Assembly (NCBI RefSeq): GCF_001999335.1
Contig: NZ_MLHS01000002.1
Coordinates: 26,764 to 90,763, forward strand
Length of the DNA: 64,000 nucleotides
Source of the DNA: Rodentibacter sp. Ppn85
GTDB taxonomy: Bacteria > Pseudomonadota > Gammaproteobacteria > Enterobacterales > Pasteurellaceae
Direction of reading: 5' to 3'
Under the pieces are notes generated by a model. The model was given only the letters and a program-made list of their open reading frames with translations. It was not told where the DNA came from and made no database searches. Made by a program: the position numbers and the translations under genes. Positions within the stretch are counted from its first letter, which is position 1. Each line of letters starts with the position of its first letter. Below, one piece after another: positions 30,382-40,861 of this stretch.

Positions 30382-31584
30382 ATGAAGCTAAGCGGAAAAC
30401 GTATTGTTGTGGGAATAACCGGAGGAGTCGCAGCCTATAAAACCATTGAATTTATTCGCTTATTACGTAAAGCTGAGGCTGAAGTTCGTGTGGTATTGAC
30501 ACCCGCTGCCGCGGAATTTGTTACACCACTGACCTTACAAGCTATTTCTGGTAATGCCGTCGCACAATCTTTACTTGACCCGCAGGCGGAACTTGCTATG
30601 GGGCATATTGAGCTTGCAAAATGGGCTGATGTCGTGGTAGTTGCGCCGGCTAGTGCGGATTTTATTGCTCGTTTTACAGTGGGGATGGCAAATGATTTGC
30701 TTTCTACAATTTGTTTGGCAACCGATGCACCGATTTTTCTTGCACCGGCTATGAATCAACAAATGTTCCGCCAACAAATCACCCAACAAAATTTGACCGC
30801 ACTTCAAGCGAGAGGCGTACAGATGATAGGCCCAAATAGCGGTTTTCAGGCTTGTGGTGATATGGGCGCAGGGCGGATGTCGGAACCGATGGAAATATTT
30901 ACGGCACTTTCGGTTTTTTTCACGCAAAGCCAAGATTTACAAGGGCTAAATGTGGTGATTACCGCAGGCCCCACTCGAGAAGCCATTGATCCGGTGCGTT
31001 ATATTTCCAATCATAGTTCCGGAAAAATGGGCTTTGCTATAGCAGAAAGTTTTGCGAAACGCGGCGCGAATGTCACATTAATTGCCGGTCCTGTAAGTTT
31101 ACCGACACCGAATAATGTGACACGTATTGATGTTATATCGGCAAAAGAAATGTGGCAAGTTGCCCTTGAAAATGCGGTTAAAAATCAGATTTTTATTGGC
31201 TGTGCGGCAGTGGCTGATTATCGTGTTGCCGATATTGCCGAGCAAAAAATTAAAAAATCTGCTGAGGAAATGTCGCTTAAGTTAGTTAAAAATCTGGATA
31301 TTATTGCTGATGTAGGGCATTTAACGAAAAATCGTCCTTTTACTGTGGGATTTGCAGCGGAAACACAAAATCTTGCTGACTATGCGAAGGAGAAACTAAA
31401 ACGTAAAAATTTAGATATGATTTGTGCGAATGATGTATCGGACGGGCAAGTGTTTAATGCGGATGACAATGCTTTACAACTTTTTTGGAAAGCTGGGGGG
31501 ACAACCCTTTCTTTTAAATCGAAAACCGAACTTGCAGCCGATTTAGTTAATGAGATCGTTAAACAATATCAAAAAATATTATAA
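30382..31584 (+). CDS. coaBC: Bifunctional phosphopantothenoylcysteine decarboxylase/synthetase CoaBC
   Basis: A 400-residue fusion enzyme of CoA synthesis. The N-terminal CoaC flavodomain has [13 protein letters not shown], a conserved His in [11 protein letters not shown], and PAMNQQMF (substrate-binding clamp). The C-terminal CoaB half has [28 protein letters not shown] and FAAETQN. The start at 30382 follows GAGAGGAA; upstream in-frame codons lack a site. dut follows within 50 bases. Confidence 0.95.
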   Translation: MKLSGKRIVVGITGGVAAYKTIEFIRLLRKAEAEVRVVLTPAAAEFVTPLTLQAISGNAVAQSLLDPQAELAMGHIELAKWADVVVVAPASADFIARFTVGMANDLLSTICLATDAPIFLAPAMNQQMFRQQITQQNLTALQARGVQMIGPNSGFQACGDMGAGRMSEPMEIFTALSVFFTQSQDLQGLNVVITAGPTREAIDPVRYISNHSSGKMGFAIAESFAKRGANVTLIAGPVSLPTPNNVTRIDVISAKEMWQVALENAVKNQIFIGCAAVADYRVADIAEQKIKKSAEEMSLKLVKNLDIIADVGHLTKNRPFTVGFAAETQNLADYAKEKLKRKNLDMICANDVSDGQVFNADDNALQLFWKAGGTTLSFKSKTELAADLVNEIVKQYQKIL

Positions 31585-31633
31585 TTTTTGACCGCACTTT
31601 ATGTAAGAAATAGAATTTCAAACGGAGTATAAA

Positions 31634-32089
31634 ATGAAAAAAATTGATGTAAAAATTTTAGATCAACGTATTGGAAAAGAATTTCCTTTACCTACTTACG
31701 CCACAGCAGGCTCTGCCGGTCTGGATTTGCGGGCGTTAATTGATGAAGGTTTTGAAATTCAACCGAATGAAACAAGATTGATTCCGACTGGCTTATCCGT
31801 CTATATTGCAGATCCGAATCTAGCCGCGATTATTTTACCACGTTCCGGTTTAGGACATAAACATGGAATCGTGTTAGGAAATTTAGTGGGATTGATTGAT
31901 TCGGATTATCAAGGTCCGTTGATGGTTTCCATGTGGAATCGAGGTTCTGAACCTTTTAAAATTGAAATCGGCGATCGTATTGCACAGTTAGTATTTGTTC
32001 CCGTGGTGCAGGCGGAATTTAATCTTGTACAGGACTTTCAGCAAACCGAGCGTGGTGAAGGCGGTTTTGGACATTCAGGCAAACAGTAA
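31634..32089 (+). CDS. dut: Deoxyuridine 5'-triphosphate nucleotidohydrolase
   Basis: A 151-residue trimeric dUTPase that keeps uracil out of DNA and provides dUMP for ThyA. The five conserved motifs are visible: [42 protein letters not shown] and the C-terminal arm [11 protein letters not shown]. It lies between coaBC and slmA, the usual coaBC-dut-slmA order, and ends 3 bases before slmA. Confidence 0.97.
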   Translation: MKKIDVKILDQRIGKEFPLPTYATAGSAGLDLRALIDEGFEIQPNETRLIPTGLSVYIADPNLAAIILPRSGLGHKHGIVLGNLVGLIDSDYQGPLMVSMWNRGSEPFKIEIGDRIAQLVFVPVVQAEFNLVQDFQQTERGEGGFGHSGKQ

Positions 32090-32092
32090 CCT

Positions 32093-32749
32093 ATGATAGA
32101 AGAACAGTTATCTTTATCCGGTGTAGATGAAATTGCACCGGAGGTAAAAATACCGAAAATTGAAAAACGTACAGTGAAAGAGCGCCGTCAGCAAGTATTA
32201 ACGGTATTAACCCATATGTTACATTCTGAACGAGGAATGGAGCGTATGACCACTGCTCGTCTGGCACAGGAAGTTGGTGTGTCGGAGGCGGCACTCTATC
32301 GTTATTTCCCTAGTAAAACAAAAATATTTGAAGCGTTGATTGAAAATATTGAAAGTAATTTATTGAGCCGAATCAATGCTTCTATGCGTAATGAAACCAA
32401 TACACTGAATCGCGTACATGATATTTTACAGATGATTTTGGATTTTGCCCGTAAAAATCCCGGTTTCACACGCATTTTAACTGGGCATGCGTTAATGTTT
32501 GAAGATGCGGAATTACAGGCGCGCGTAGCAATGTTTTTTGATCGCCTTGAAATGCAATTTGTGAATATTCTACAAATGCGCAAATTACGGGAAGGAAAGG
32601 GATTTACAGTAGATATTCGTATTATTGCCGCACATTTAGTGACCTTATGCGAGGGGCAGTTTATGCGTTATGTTCGAACGAATTTCCGCGTAACATCAAA
32701 CCAATCTTTTGAACAACAATGGCTTTTTATTGAGCCTTTGTTTGCCTAA
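32093..32749 (+). CDS. slmA: Nucleoid occlusion factor SlmA
   Basis: A 218-residue TetR-family protein that blocks FtsZ ring assembly over unsegregated chromosomes when bound to its sites. The N-terminal helix-turn-helix [20 protein letters not shown] is at about residues 48-67, preceded by a basic segment ([11 protein letters not shown]). The C-terminal dimer and FtsZ-binding domain follows. Its place after dut is diagnostic for SlmA over other TetR proteins. Confidence 0.95.
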   Translation: MIEEQLSLSGVDEIAPEVKIPKIEKRTVKERRQQVLTVLTHMLHSERGMERMTTARLAQEVGVSEAALYRYFPSKTKIFEALIENIESNLLSRINASMRNETNTLNRVHDILQMILDFARKNPGFTRILTGHALMFEDAELQARVAMFFDRLEMQFVNILQMRKLREGKGFTVDIRIIAAHLVTLCEGQFMRYVRTNFRVTSNQSFEQQWLFIEPLFA

Positions 32750-32770
32750 TTGACTTTCTTAAGGAAATAT

Positions 32771-32989
32771 ATGATTATTCCATGGCAGAGCTTGGAATCC
32801 GAAACCCTTGATAATATTGTTGAAAGTGTCATATTACGCGAGGGCACCGATTACGGAGCGGAAGAAATTCCATTTGCACGTAAAAAAGAACAATTATTAG
32901 AAAAAATCCGTAATGGAAGTGCGGTCGTTATCTGGTCAGAATTACATGAATCCATTGATATAAAAGATAAAATGGAGTTTTTGAAGTAG
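32771..32989 (+). CDS. YheU/UPF0270 family small protein
   Basis: A 72-residue protein beginning MIIPWQSLESETLDNIVES, then FILREGTDYG-like sequence (VILREGTDYG) and a GSAVVIWSELHESIDI motif typical of UPF0270/YheU. The start at 32771 follows AAGGAAATAT; the frame is open upstream but only with a TTG. It lies between slmA and crp. No function is known to me. Confidence 0.88.
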   Translation: MIIPWQSLESETLDNIVESVILREGTDYGAEEIPFARKKEQLLEKIRNGSAVVIWSELHESIDIKDKMEFLK

Positions 32990-33008
32990 AAATTGGTAAG
33001 GAGTCAAT

Positions 33009-33680
33009 ATGTCAAATTACATTGATGCTGATATTGAAGCGGAACAATTGCAAGCTGAGCATTCTGTAAGAGATCCTGCTTTAGATTGGTTTTTGACACA
33101 TTGCCATTTACATAAATACCCGGCGAAATCAACTTTAATTTATGCCGGAGAAGAGGCAACTACGCTTTATTATGTAATTAAAGGTACTGTGATGGTTTCA
33201 GCAAAAGATGATGAAGGCAAAGAGATGATTTTAACTTATCTAGGTGCAGGTGAGTTTTTTGGTGAAGCAGGTTTGTTTGATGAGGGATCAAAACGTTCGG
33301 CTTGGGTAAAAACCAAAACTCCTTGCGAAATTGCTGAAGTTTCTTATAAAAAATATCGTCAGTTGATCCAAATTAATCCTGAGATTTTAATGTTTTTAAC
33401 TGCGCAATTAGCACGTCGGGTGCAGAATACTTCTCGCCAAGTAAGTAATTTGGCATTTTTGGATGTTGCCGGACGTATTGCACAAACGCTGATTAATCTT
33501 GCCAAACAACCTGAGGCAATGACTCATCCGGATGGTATGCAAATTAAAATTACCCGCCAAGAAATAGGCCAAATGGTCGGTTGTTCTCGTGAAACGGTGG
33601 GGCGTATCATTAAAATGCTAGAAGATCAAAATTTGATTTATGCCCATGGTAAAACTATTGTTGTTTATGGCGTAAGATAA
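33009..33680 (+). CDS. crp: cAMP receptor protein CRP
   Basis: A 223-residue catabolite activator. The cAMP pocket includes [10 protein letters not shown] and the phosphate-binding Arg-Ser in KRSAWV, near residues 80-100. The C-terminal winged helix-turn-helix reads [20 protein letters not shown] (about residues 178-197), with the Arg-Glu-Arg contacts of CRP. In this family CRP acts at normal sites and, together with Sxy, at the CRP-S sites found upstream of pilA and radC in this window. Confidence 0.97.
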   Translation: MSNYIDADIEAEQLQAEHSVRDPALDWFLTHCHLHKYPAKSTLIYAGEEATTLYYVIKGTVMVSAKDDEGKEMILTYLGAGEFFGEAGLFDEGSKRSAWVKTKTPCEIAEVSYKKYRQLIQINPEILMFLTAQLARRVQNTSRQVSNLAFLDVAGRIAQTLINLAKQPEAMTHPDGMQIKITRQEIGQMVGCSRETVGRIIKMLEDQNLIYAHGKTIVVYGVR

Positions 33681-33685
33681 TGGAT

Positions 33686-33711
33686 AAAAACCACTGAAAA
33701 GTGGTTTTTTT
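33686..33711 (+). terminator. Intrinsic terminator after crp
   Basis: AAAACCAC/GTGGTTTT stem with loop TGAAAA and T-run, 6 bases after the crp stop. Confidence 0.9.
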
Positions 33712-33800
33712 ATATATGAAAAAGTTTTTTGTATATTTAATATTCAAATAGATACACATTAAATTGACAATGGAGGGAAAAGGCTCTATCATGCGCCACA

Positions 33801-33992
33801 TTCCTACAAATGTGTAGGAATACAGGATTGGTCTCCTGAAAAGTGGCTTAAAGGGTTGAAAAACCTTTTTATCGTTTTATGTCTTGCAGACTAGAACACC
33901 TCCATGGTGAGCTAGGTAGAAATTCCGCAAGGATGCGTACAGTAAGCCACTTACTGTTAAGACCAATTCTGCTTAGTTCACCACCCTAGAAT
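33801..33992 (+). ncRNA. Candidate structured RNA with pseudoknot, omega-RNA/HEARO-like
   Basis: A non-coding region with dense complementarity. (1) TTCCTACA/TGTAGGAA hairpin, loop AATG (33801-33820). (2) An 11-bp helix joins 33824-33834 to 33960-33970, with one G-U pair. (3) A 10-bp perfect helix, AAGTGGCTTA (33841-33850) with TAAGCCACTT (33943-33952). (4) Hairpin 33851-33868 capped by GAAA. (5) Hairpin CTAG-AA-CACC/GGTG-AG-CTAG at 33891-33915. (6) A short hairpin capped by GCAA at 33924-33933. (7) GGTGAGCTAGG (33906-33916) pairs along all 11 bases, with two G-U pairs, to CTTAGTTCACC (33972-33982) beyond helix 2, making a pseudoknot. The strand is set by the G-U pairs and GNRA loops. The architecture recalls HEARO/omega RNAs of IscB elements. 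tmRNA, 6S and RNase P do not fit. Confidence 0.55.
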
Positions 33993-34115
33993 AGTTTAAT
34001 AAACTTCTCAAACATTATTTTCCCAAAGATTCTAGCGCCTTATAAAGATCCCTTAAGCATAGTCTTTTCTTATTTTTTATAGCTAACTAAAAACTACCTT
34101 CTATGAAAGTGGCTT
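33801..34115 (+). mobile_element. Candidate non-autonomous IS605-type element carrying the RNA
   Basis: Downstream of the structured RNA, CTACCTTC-TAT-GAAAGTGG (34094-34112) repeats the right-hand hairpin of the IS200-like remnant at 1299-1317 with one base changed. Both sit beside a CTAACTAAAA motif. An inverted repeat CTAGAAT/ATTCTAG (33986-33992 and 34029-34035) lies between. No transposase or nuclease gene is present; narQ begins 25 bases after the hairpin. The ends are guesses. Confidence 0.4.
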
Positions 34116-34140
34116 TTCACTTAAAAGCTGGGGTATTTTT

Positions 34141-35883
34141 ATGTTAAAATGGCACGAATTTTTCTATAAAGGCATTCCAGTGCAATTCACTCGTTCAGTT
34201 TCTTTACGTATTGCAAAATATCTTTCTCTTATCATTATTGCTGCGGGGGTTATTAGTTCTCTGAGTTTAGCGATTATGGCGAGTAATAAATCCGATGCTG
34301 AAGCGATTAATGTTTCCGGTTCACTTCGTATGCAAAGTTATCGTTTGCTGTACTTGATGGAAAAGCAGCCGAACACTGTTGAAAAAAATCTAGGGTTTTA
34401 TGAAAAAAGCCTCCATGCTCCAAGTTTGATGGATATTCAGCATCAATTATTTACTCCCGATGCAGTAAAACAATCGTACCAAACCATCCTTCAACGTTGG
34501 GCGATAATGGAAAATTTTGCCCGACAAAATGATATTCAACAATACAGTCGAAATCTCACGGATTATGTGAGTGAAGTGGATTATTTTGTGTTTGAATTGC
34601 AACGTTTTAGTGAGCAAAAATGGCTTTTGGCGTTATCCGTACTGTGTTTTTCGATGTTACTCATTGTGGGGATGGTCTCTTATGTCATTTGGTTTACGCA
34701 ACGTGAAGTGGTGAAACCGTTAAAATTGCTCACGCGGGCCAGTATACAAGTGCAAATGCGCCAGTTTAAACATATTCCGCTTGATACGAAAAATGATAAT
34801 GAGCTTGGTACGTTAGCGCGAGTATTCACGCAAATGTCAACAGAGTTGGGTAAACTGTATTCACGTCTTGAAGATGCAGTGAATGAAAAAACACAAAAAT
34901 TACGTCAAACCAACCGCTCTTTATCGACCCTCTACCAAAGCTCACAGTTACTTACTATGAATGCAATTGATGATAAAATTCTCAGCCAAATATTGCACCA
35001 GATTTTTGTGAGTGAACATTTGAGCTATATTGAATTGGATATTTTAGGGGCGGAGCATTGGGATATTGCATTAGGAGAGAAAAATACGTATCAGAGTCTG
35101 GAAACGCAAGAATTGAAAGTGGAAAGTGAGGTGCTGGGTGTGCTTTCATGGCAAGCAGGATTACCTTGCCCTGATCCTCGAATGATGCAAAATTTGGCGC
35201 AAATGTTAGCACGAGCCTTATATTTCCACAAAAATCAACGTCAGCAAGAACAACTTTTATTAATGGAAGAACGATCTATTATTGCGCGAGAGTTACATGA
35301 TTCATTGGCTCAAGTATTATCTTTTTTACAGATCCAACTTGCTTTGTTGAAACATAATTTAAGGAAGAATGATGAAGCGGCACGACAGAAAAGTTTTGCC
35401 ATTATTGATAACTTTGAACAAGCCCTTTCTAGCGGTTATATGCAGTTGCGTGAGTTGTTGGCTACCTTCCGTCTAACAGTACAGGAGGCTAATTTACAGC
35501 AGGCATTGGAACAAGTTGTTGATTCTTTGCGTCCGCAAACTAATATGCGAATGAGAGTAAATAGCCAGCTCCCGTCACAAAGCTTGAATCCCCAGCAACT
35601 CGTCCATTTGCTACAAGTTGTACGTGAAGCGACTTTAAATGCGATCAAACATTCACTGGGAACGACAATTGAAATTACTGCTCATATCAATCCAGAGGGA
35701 GAGTATGAAATTCTTATTCAAGATGATGGCGTTGGCATTCCAAGTTTAGATGAACCGGAAGGGCATTACGGATTAAATATTATGGCGGAACGTTGTGGTC
35801 AGCTCAATGCAGAATTAACCATTAATCGCCGTGAACAGGGCGGTACACAAGTTAAAATCACGTTACCACAGAAGCTATTTTAA
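34141..35883 (+). CDS. narQ: Nitrate/nitrite sensor histidine kinase NarQ
   Basis: A 580-residue inner-membrane kinase that senses nitrate and nitrite in the periplasm and phosphorylates NarP. Membrane segments lie near residues 28-50 and 160-182; between them is the ligand P-box region (SGSLRMQSYRL, about residues 57-67). A HAMP region follows, then a central Cys-containing module, then the HisKA_3 box ERSIIARELHDSLAQVLSFL with phosphorylated His near 385. The ATPase domain carries VREATLNAIKHS and DDGVGI. No response regulator gene is adjacent; the likely target in this window is the nrfA promoter. Confidence 0.93.
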   Translation: MLKWHEFFYKGIPVQFTRSVSLRIAKYLSLIIIAAGVISSLSLAIMASNKSDAEAINVSGSLRMQSYRLLYLMEKQPNTVEKNLGFYEKSLHAPSLMDIQHQLFTPDAVKQSYQTILQRWAIMENFARQNDIQQYSRNLTDYVSEVDYFVFELQRFSEQKWLLALSVLCFSMLLIVGMVSYVIWFTQREVVKPLKLLTRASIQVQMRQFKHIPLDTKNDNELGTLARVFTQMSTELGKLYSRLEDAVNEKTQKLRQTNRSLSTLYQSSQLLTMNAIDDKILSQILHQIFVSEHLSYIELDILGAEHWDIALGEKNTYQSLETQELKVESEVLGVLSWQAGLPCPDPRMMQNLAQMLARALYFHKNQRQQEQLLLMEERSIIARELHDSLAQVLSFLQIQLALLKHNLRKNDEAARQKSFAIIDNFEQALSSGYMQLRELLATFRLTVQEANLQQALEQVVDSLRPQTNMRMRVNSQLPSQSLNPQQLVHLLQVVREATLNAIKHSLGTTIEITAHINPEGEYEILIQDDGVGIPSLDEPEGHYGLNIMAERCGQLNAELTINRREQGGTQVKITLPQKLF

Positions 35884-35892
35884 GGAAACATA

Positions 35893-36918
35893 ATGAAAAG
35901 TTTACAATATTTTCATACCTTTCATATTTCAGCCAATGCGAATGAGATTACTGAAGTAAAAAATCTTGAACAATTGAAAGGGGCTTGGATTGGAGCAAAG
36001 GCTCAGAATCTTCCCGTACTGTTTCTCGGGCAAGGTAGTAACATGCTTTTTGTCGAAGATTTTAATGGGATCGTTATTATCAATCGACTATTGGGTATTA
36101 GCCATAAACAAGATGATTGTTTTCACTATCTCCACGTCAATTCCGGGGAAAATTGGCATAATTTGGTGAGATACAGTCTTGAACGGGGCATTGGAGGGTT
36201 AGAAAATCTTGCACTGATTCCGGGCTGTGCAGGATCAGCGCCGATTCAAAATATCGGCGCTTATGGTGTGGAATTTAAAGATGTTTGTCATTATGTTGAT
36301 GTACTCGATTTGGCAACGGACAAACAATTTCGATTAAGTACGGAAGAATGTGATTTTGGTTATCGGGAAAGTATTTTTAAGCACCGTTATCGGCATGATC
36401 ATGTAATTATTGCGATAGGGTTAAAACTGTCAAAAAATTGGCAACCCGTATTGGAATACGGTACGCTTGTAAATTTCGATAGGGAAAGGGTAACGGTGAA
36501 ACAAATATTTGATGAAGTTTGCCATATTCGCCAAAGTAAATTACCGAATCCTGATGTGTTTGGCAATGCGGGGAGTTTTTTTAAGAACCCGGTGATTAGT
36601 GCCAAACAGTTTTCCGAATTGCAAAAACTTAACGAAAATCTACCGCACTTTCCACAGCCTGATGGACGTGTAAAGCTCGCAGCAGGTTGGTTAATTGAAC
36701 AATGTAATCTTAAAGGCTTTAAAATTGGTGGTGCTTCAGTGCACAAAAAACAGGCATTAGTACTGATTAATGAGAATAACGCAACAGGACAAGATGTAGT
36801 GAAGCTTGCGCATTATATCCGTCAAACAGTGGCGGAAAAATTTGCTGTCTATCTCCAACCGGAAGTTCGTTTTATCGGAGCGGAGGGGGAGATCGATAGT
36901 GAAAAGGCGATTGCTTAA
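35893..36918 (+). CDS. murB: UDP-N-acetylenolpyruvoylglucosamine reductase
   Basis: A 341-residue flavoenzyme that makes UDP-N-acetylmuramate in peptidoglycan synthesis. FAD-binding features are LGQGSNMLF and [17 protein letters not shown]. The substrate region [10 protein letters not shown] holds a conserved Tyr/Arg, and [11 protein letters not shown] carries the catalytic Ser. The length matches type I MurB. It follows narQ by 9 bases and may be cotranscribed. Confidence 0.96.
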   Translation: MKSLQYFHTFHISANANEITEVKNLEQLKGAWIGAKAQNLPVLFLGQGSNMLFVEDFNGIVIINRLLGISHKQDDCFHYLHVNSGENWHNLVRYSLERGIGGLENLALIPGCAGSAPIQNIGAYGVEFKDVCHYVDVLDLATDKQFRLSTEECDFGYRESIFKHRYRHDHVIIAIGLKLSKNWQPVLEYGTLVNFDRERVTVKQIFDEVCHIRQSKLPNPDVFGNAGSFFKNPVISAKQFSELQKLNENLPHFPQPDGRVKLAAGWLIEQCNLKGFKIGGASVHKKQALVLINENNATGQDVVKLAHYIRQTVAEKFAVYLQPEVRFIGAEGEIDSEKAIA

Positions 36919-36989
36919 TTTTTTCGTGTATAAGTGCTAGAATTTGCTATCGTATTGAATAAAGATTCCTATCAATAAAGGAAAATAGA

Positions 36990-37307
36990 ATGAATTTTAA
37001 AGAGATTTTAGATACGTTTCCGATAATTGATCACCTAACCGGGTTAAATGTAAAGCAAGATGGTGAGATCATTCATAATATTCCCGCCATAGCAGGAAAG
37101 CTAGGGTCATTGCGCCTTTACAACGCTCTTGCGGAAAAATTTAATGGAAAATTAGACCGCACTTCGGCGCAACAGGGCATAGATTGGTTTGCGGAATATG
37201 TGGAAGATGCCAAGAGAAATCCAGGTAAACACCCCAATATTGATTTGCTTTTTAAGGTACTTAATGAAGGTTTGATTTTAGAACTTGAAGTATTAAAAAA
37301 TAGCTGA
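36990..37307 (+). CDS. Small conserved protein, probable DUF2322 family
   Basis: A 105-residue soluble protein with no signal peptide or membrane segment. Visible stretches are LDTFPIIDHLTGLNVKQDG, KLGSLRLYNALAEKF and HPNIDLLF followed by a leucine-rich helix. It resembles the DUF2322 proteins of Haemophilus and Neisseria from memory, but I cannot confirm it here. An uptake signal lies inside the gene. It sits between murB and rpoH, with AAAGGAAAATA upstream of the start. Function unknown. Confidence 0.7.
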   Translation: MNFKEILDTFPIIDHLTGLNVKQDGEIIHNIPAIAGKLGSLRLYNALAEKFNGKLDRTSAQQGIDWFAEYVEDAKRNPGKHPNIDLLFKVLNEGLILELEVLKNS

Positions 37308-37424
37308 ATATATTGAACTTTTAATCGGTAAAACCTGTCTTAGAAAGTAAATTAGCTCAATAAAGCCCTTTATTGTGCAATAAGGAAAATCACTAATTGG
37401 CAAAGTCCAAAAAGAAGGAAAAAG

Positions 37425-38270
37425 ATGGATAAAGAAACACAAATGATGTTAGTTCCTCAAGGTAGCATTGAAGGCTATATTCGTGCGGCAAATGAATATC
37501 CAATGTTGACTGCAGAGGAAGAAAAAGAATTAGCGGAACGTTTATATTATAACGGTGATATTGAGGCGGCTAAGAAATTAGTGTTGTCACATCTTCGTTT
37601 TGTTATTCACGTTGCACGTGGTTACTCCGGTTATGGTTTACCGCAGGCAGATCTTATTCAAGAAGGCAATATCGGTTTAATGAAAGCAGTAAAACGTTTT
37701 AATCCGGAAATAGGAGTTCGTTTAGTTTCCTTTGCCGTACATTGGATTAAAGCTGAGATCCATGAATATGTATTACGCAATTGGCGTATTGTGAAAGTTG
37801 CGACCACAAAAGCACAACGCAAATTATTTTTCAATCTACGTAAAACAAAACAGCGTTTAGGTTGGTTCAATGAAAATGAATTAGATATTGTGGCAAATGA
37901 ATTAGGCGTGTCAAAAGAAGATGTGATTGAAATGGAATCTCGTATGACCGGTGCCGATGTAGGTTTTGATTTACCAATTGATGACAGTGAAAGCGAAACT
38001 TATTCACCATCGCTTTATTTGGAGGATAAAAGTTCTAACTTCGCAGCGGAGTTGGAGAACGAAAATTTTGAAAGCCAAGCGACTGAGCAGTTAAGTAACG
38101 CATTGCAAAGCCTTGATGCACGTAGTCAAGATATTATTAAAGCCCGTTGGTTAGATGATAATAAAGCAACATTGCATGATTTAGCGGCAAAATATAATGT
38201 GTCCGCAGAACGTATTCGTCAACTTGAGGCTAACGCTCTTAAAAAATTGAAAAGTACGGTGAATTTTTAG
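37425..38270 (+). CDS. rpoH: RNA polymerase sigma-32 factor RpoH
   Basis: A 281-residue heat-shock sigma factor. Region 1.2/2 begins [20 protein letters not shown]; region 2.2-2.4 includes [20 protein letters not shown] and [19 protein letters not shown]. The RpoH box [17 protein letters not shown], a hallmark of sigma-32, is at about residues 128-144. Region 4.2 ([19 protein letters not shown]) ends the protein. A small hairpin CAATAAA/TTTATTG lies in its leader about 55 bases upstream of the start. Confidence 0.97.
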   Translation: MDKETQMMLVPQGSIEGYIRAANEYPMLTAEEEKELAERLYYNGDIEAAKKLVLSHLRFVIHVARGYSGYGLPQADLIQEGNIGLMKAVKRFNPEIGVRLVSFAVHWIKAEIHEYVLRNWRIVKVATTKAQRKLFFNLRKTKQRLGWFNENELDIVANELGVSKEDVIEMESRMTGADVGFDLPIDDSESETYSPSLYLEDKSSNFAAELENENFESQATEQLSNALQSLDARSQDIIKARWLDDNKATLHDLAAKYNVSAERIRQLEANALKKLKSTVNF

Positions 38271-38286
38271 CTACTTTTGAAAAAAG

Positions 38287-38313
38287 AAAACCTGCCAAAT
38301 GGTAGGTTTTTTA
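38287..38313 (+). terminator. Intrinsic terminator after rpoH
   Basis: AAAACCTGCC/GGTAGGTTTT stem (one G-T pair) with an AAAT loop, followed by TT and an AT-rich tail. It lies between the converging rpoH and plsY genes and may serve both. Confidence 0.85.
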
Positions 38314-38316
38314 ATT

Positions 38317-38916
38317 TTAATTTTTCTTTAATTTTAACCATATTTTGTCTTCTTGCCCACGCCATAAGCGTTGAATGTTATCATGATGGCGGTAAATTAG
38401 TAAACAGCTTACCAATGCTACAGGGAAGGTAAATTCAGGTTTAAACCACCAGACATAAAAAGGTGCAAGTAGTGCGGTAACGACTGCGCTTAAAGAAGAA
38501 TAGCCACTGATTAAGAAAACGATAAACCAAGTACCGAAAATCGATCCCGCTACTGCCCATGCAATTGGTGCAATTGCGCCAAATGCCGTGGCGACCCCTT
38601 TTCCACCTTTAAATCTAAAAAAAATAGGAAAAATATGTCCTAAACAGCCCCCGAGAGCGACCATACCCAATTCAAATTGAGTTAATCCTAGGTAATAACC
38701 AGCCCAAACCGGTAACATACCTTTTAAAATATCAAAAATGAGTACGGCAAGTGCGGTCCAACGCCCGCCAAGACGAAATACATTCGTTGCTCCTGGATTG
38801 TGAGAGCCGTATTGACGAGGATCGGGTAAGCCTGCTACTTTACAAATTAAGATTGCACTGGAAATCGATCCTAAGAGATAGGCAAGAATCATGTAAATAA
38901 TGGCGAATAGGCTCAT
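38317..38916 (-). CDS. plsY: Glycerol-3-phosphate acyltransferase PlsY
   Basis: A 199-residue inner-membrane enzyme that acylates glycerol-3-phosphate from acyl-phosphate. The conserved motifs are [29 protein letters not shown] and [11 protein letters not shown], matching the three catalytic loops of PlsY. About five membrane segments. It is divergent from folB. The window also encodes PlsB, so the organism has both acyltransferase routes. Confidence 0.95.
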   Translation of the reverse strand: MSLFAIIYMILAYLLGSISSAILICKVAGLPDPRQYGSHNPGATNVFRLGGRWTALAVLIFDILKGMLPVWAGYYLGLTQFELGMVALGGCLGHIFPIFFRFKGGKGVATAFGAIAPIAWAVAGSIFGTWFIVFLISGYSSLSAVVTALLAPFYVWWFKPEFTFPVALVSCLLIYRHHDNIQRLWRGQEDKIWLKLKKN

Positions 38917-39001
38917 TTAATCCCCCAGAATGATAAAATTTCCTCGCTATTTTACCTAAACTTGCTAGCATACGCCTACTATAATTTTAGAGGAATCTGA
39001 T

Positions 39002-39370
39002 ATGGATCGTATTTTTATTGAGGAATTAACGGTATTTGCCCAAATTGGTATCTATGATTGGGAACAACAAATTCAACAAAAATTAGTGTTTGATATTGAA
39101 ATGGCCTGGGATTGTAGAAAGGCGGCAGAAACCGATGACGTACAATATTGTCTTAATTATGCGGAAGTTAGCCGATTTATTCTAGATTATGTGCAGGCAA
39201 AGCCCTTTTTACTTGTTGAACGTGTTGCTTACGAGGTTGCCGAACAATTACAAAAACGTTTTTCTATTCCGTGGTTGCGTTTGAAATTAAGTAAACCGAA
39301 AGCAGTGGCACAGGCGCATAGTGTAGGAGTCATTATTGAACGAGGTACTTTACCTGCAGAGGTAAAATAA
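39002..39370 (+). CDS. folB: Dihydroneopterin aldolase
   Basis: A 122-residue enzyme of folate synthesis converting dihydroneopterin to hydroxymethyl-dihydropterin and glycolaldehyde. Family features are IGIYDWEQQIQQKLVFDIEM, NYAEVSRFI and LLVERVAYEVAEQL; the catalytic Lys lies in LSKPKAV. It is divergent from plsY, and a bidirectional terminator separates it from rplI. Confidence 0.95.
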   Translation: MDRIFIEELTVFAQIGIYDWEQQIQQKLVFDIEMAWDCRKAAETDDVQYCLNYAEVSRFILDYVQAKPFLLVERVAYEVAEQLQKRFSIPWLRLKLSKPKAVAQAHSVGVIIERGTLPAEVK

Positions 39371-39420
39371 ATGAAAAAATGTGAAATTTTTTACCACACT
39401 TTTTACTGAACTTAGCAATA

Positions 39421-39448
39421 AAAAACCCGACTTCTGTCGGGTTTTTTT
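39421..39448. terminator. Bidirectional terminator between folB and rplI
   Basis: AAAAACCCGAC/GTCGGGTTTTT with loop TTCT, with A-run and T-run on both sides, lies between the convergent folB and rplI genes. Confidence 0.93.
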
Positions 39449-39461
39449 GTGTACGGATAAA

Positions 39462-39911
39462 TTATTCCGCAACAATAACGATGTTTAATGAGGCAAACAC
39501 TTCACCGTGAAGTTGGAAACGAACATCGTGTTCACCAAGGGTACGAATTGGACCGTTTGGTAAACGAACTTCGCTTTTCGCCACTTCAACGCCTGCAGAA
39601 GTAACTGCTTCGGCTACATCACGGGTAGTGATAGAACCGAATAAACGACCTTCATCACCGGCTTTAGAAGAGATAGTTACTTTTTCTAACGCTTCTAAAC
39701 GTTCTGCACGGTCGATTGCCGCTGCTAATGATTTAGCCGCTTTTTCTTCTAACTCGGCACGACGTGCTTCAAAGTGTTCGATGTTTGCTTTAGTTGCCAT
39801 AACCGCTTTACCTTGCGGGATTAAGAAGTTACGCGCAAAACCTGATTTAACATCTACTTGATCACCTACATTACCTAGGTGAGCAATTTTATCTAAAAGA
39901 ATAACTTGCAT
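39462..39911 (-). CDS. rplI: 50S ribosomal protein L9
   Basis: A 149-residue protein beginning [20 protein letters not shown], the standard L9 N-terminus with the glycine-rich loop [15 protein letters not shown]. The long central helix ([18 protein letters not shown]) links to the C-terminal domain. It is the last gene of rpsF-priB-rpsR-rplI, 15 bases after rpsR. Confidence 0.97.
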   Translation of the reverse strand: MQVILLDKIAHLGNVGDQVDVKSGFARNFLIPQGKAVMATKANIEHFEARRAELEEKAAKSLAAAIDRAERLEALEKVTISSKAGDEGRLFGSITTRDVAEAVTSAGVEVAKSEVRLPNGPIRTLGEHDVRFQLHGEVFASLNIVIVAE

Positions 39912-39926
39912 TTGACCTTCTCCTTC

Positions 39927-40481
<555 letters not shown>

Positions 40482-40495
<14 letters not shown>

Positions 40496-40859
40496 CCTCA
40501 AAATCGTTGTTTTCAACTTCAGCTAAAGCTTTACGATCATCCTTTGCTTTAACCATTGGGGACGCTTCTGTTACGGCGTGCTTAGTATGAATAACAAGAC
40601 TGCGTAATACAGCATCGTTATAACGGAAAGTCGTTTCTAGCTCGTCGATGACTTGTTGAGGCGCTTCTACATTCATAAGCACATAATGTGCTTTGTGTAA
40701 TTTGTTGATTGGGTATGCTAATTGACGGCGACCCCAATCTTCTAGGCGATGAATCTGACCACCGGCTTCTTTAATAGAACCTGTGTAACGTTCAATCATA
40801 CCTGGTACTTGCTCGCTTTGGTCCGGATGAACCATAAACACGATTTCGTAGTGACGCAT
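40482..40859 (-). CDS. rpsF: 30S ribosomal protein S6
   Basis: A 125-residue protein beginning [20 protein letters not shown] with conserved [20 protein letters not shown] and [13 protein letters not shown]. The acidic tail (NNDFEDAEE) is typical of gammaproteobacterial S6, which RimK may extend with glutamates. It heads the rpsF-priB-rpsR-rplI operon and follows a S6:S18-type leader. Confidence 0.97.
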
Positions 40860-40861
40860 TA

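Noticed and set aside
33801..33992. tmRNA, RNase P RNA, 6S RNA or group II intron domain
   Set aside because: None of the characteristic sequence words of these RNAs is present, and the fold does not match them.
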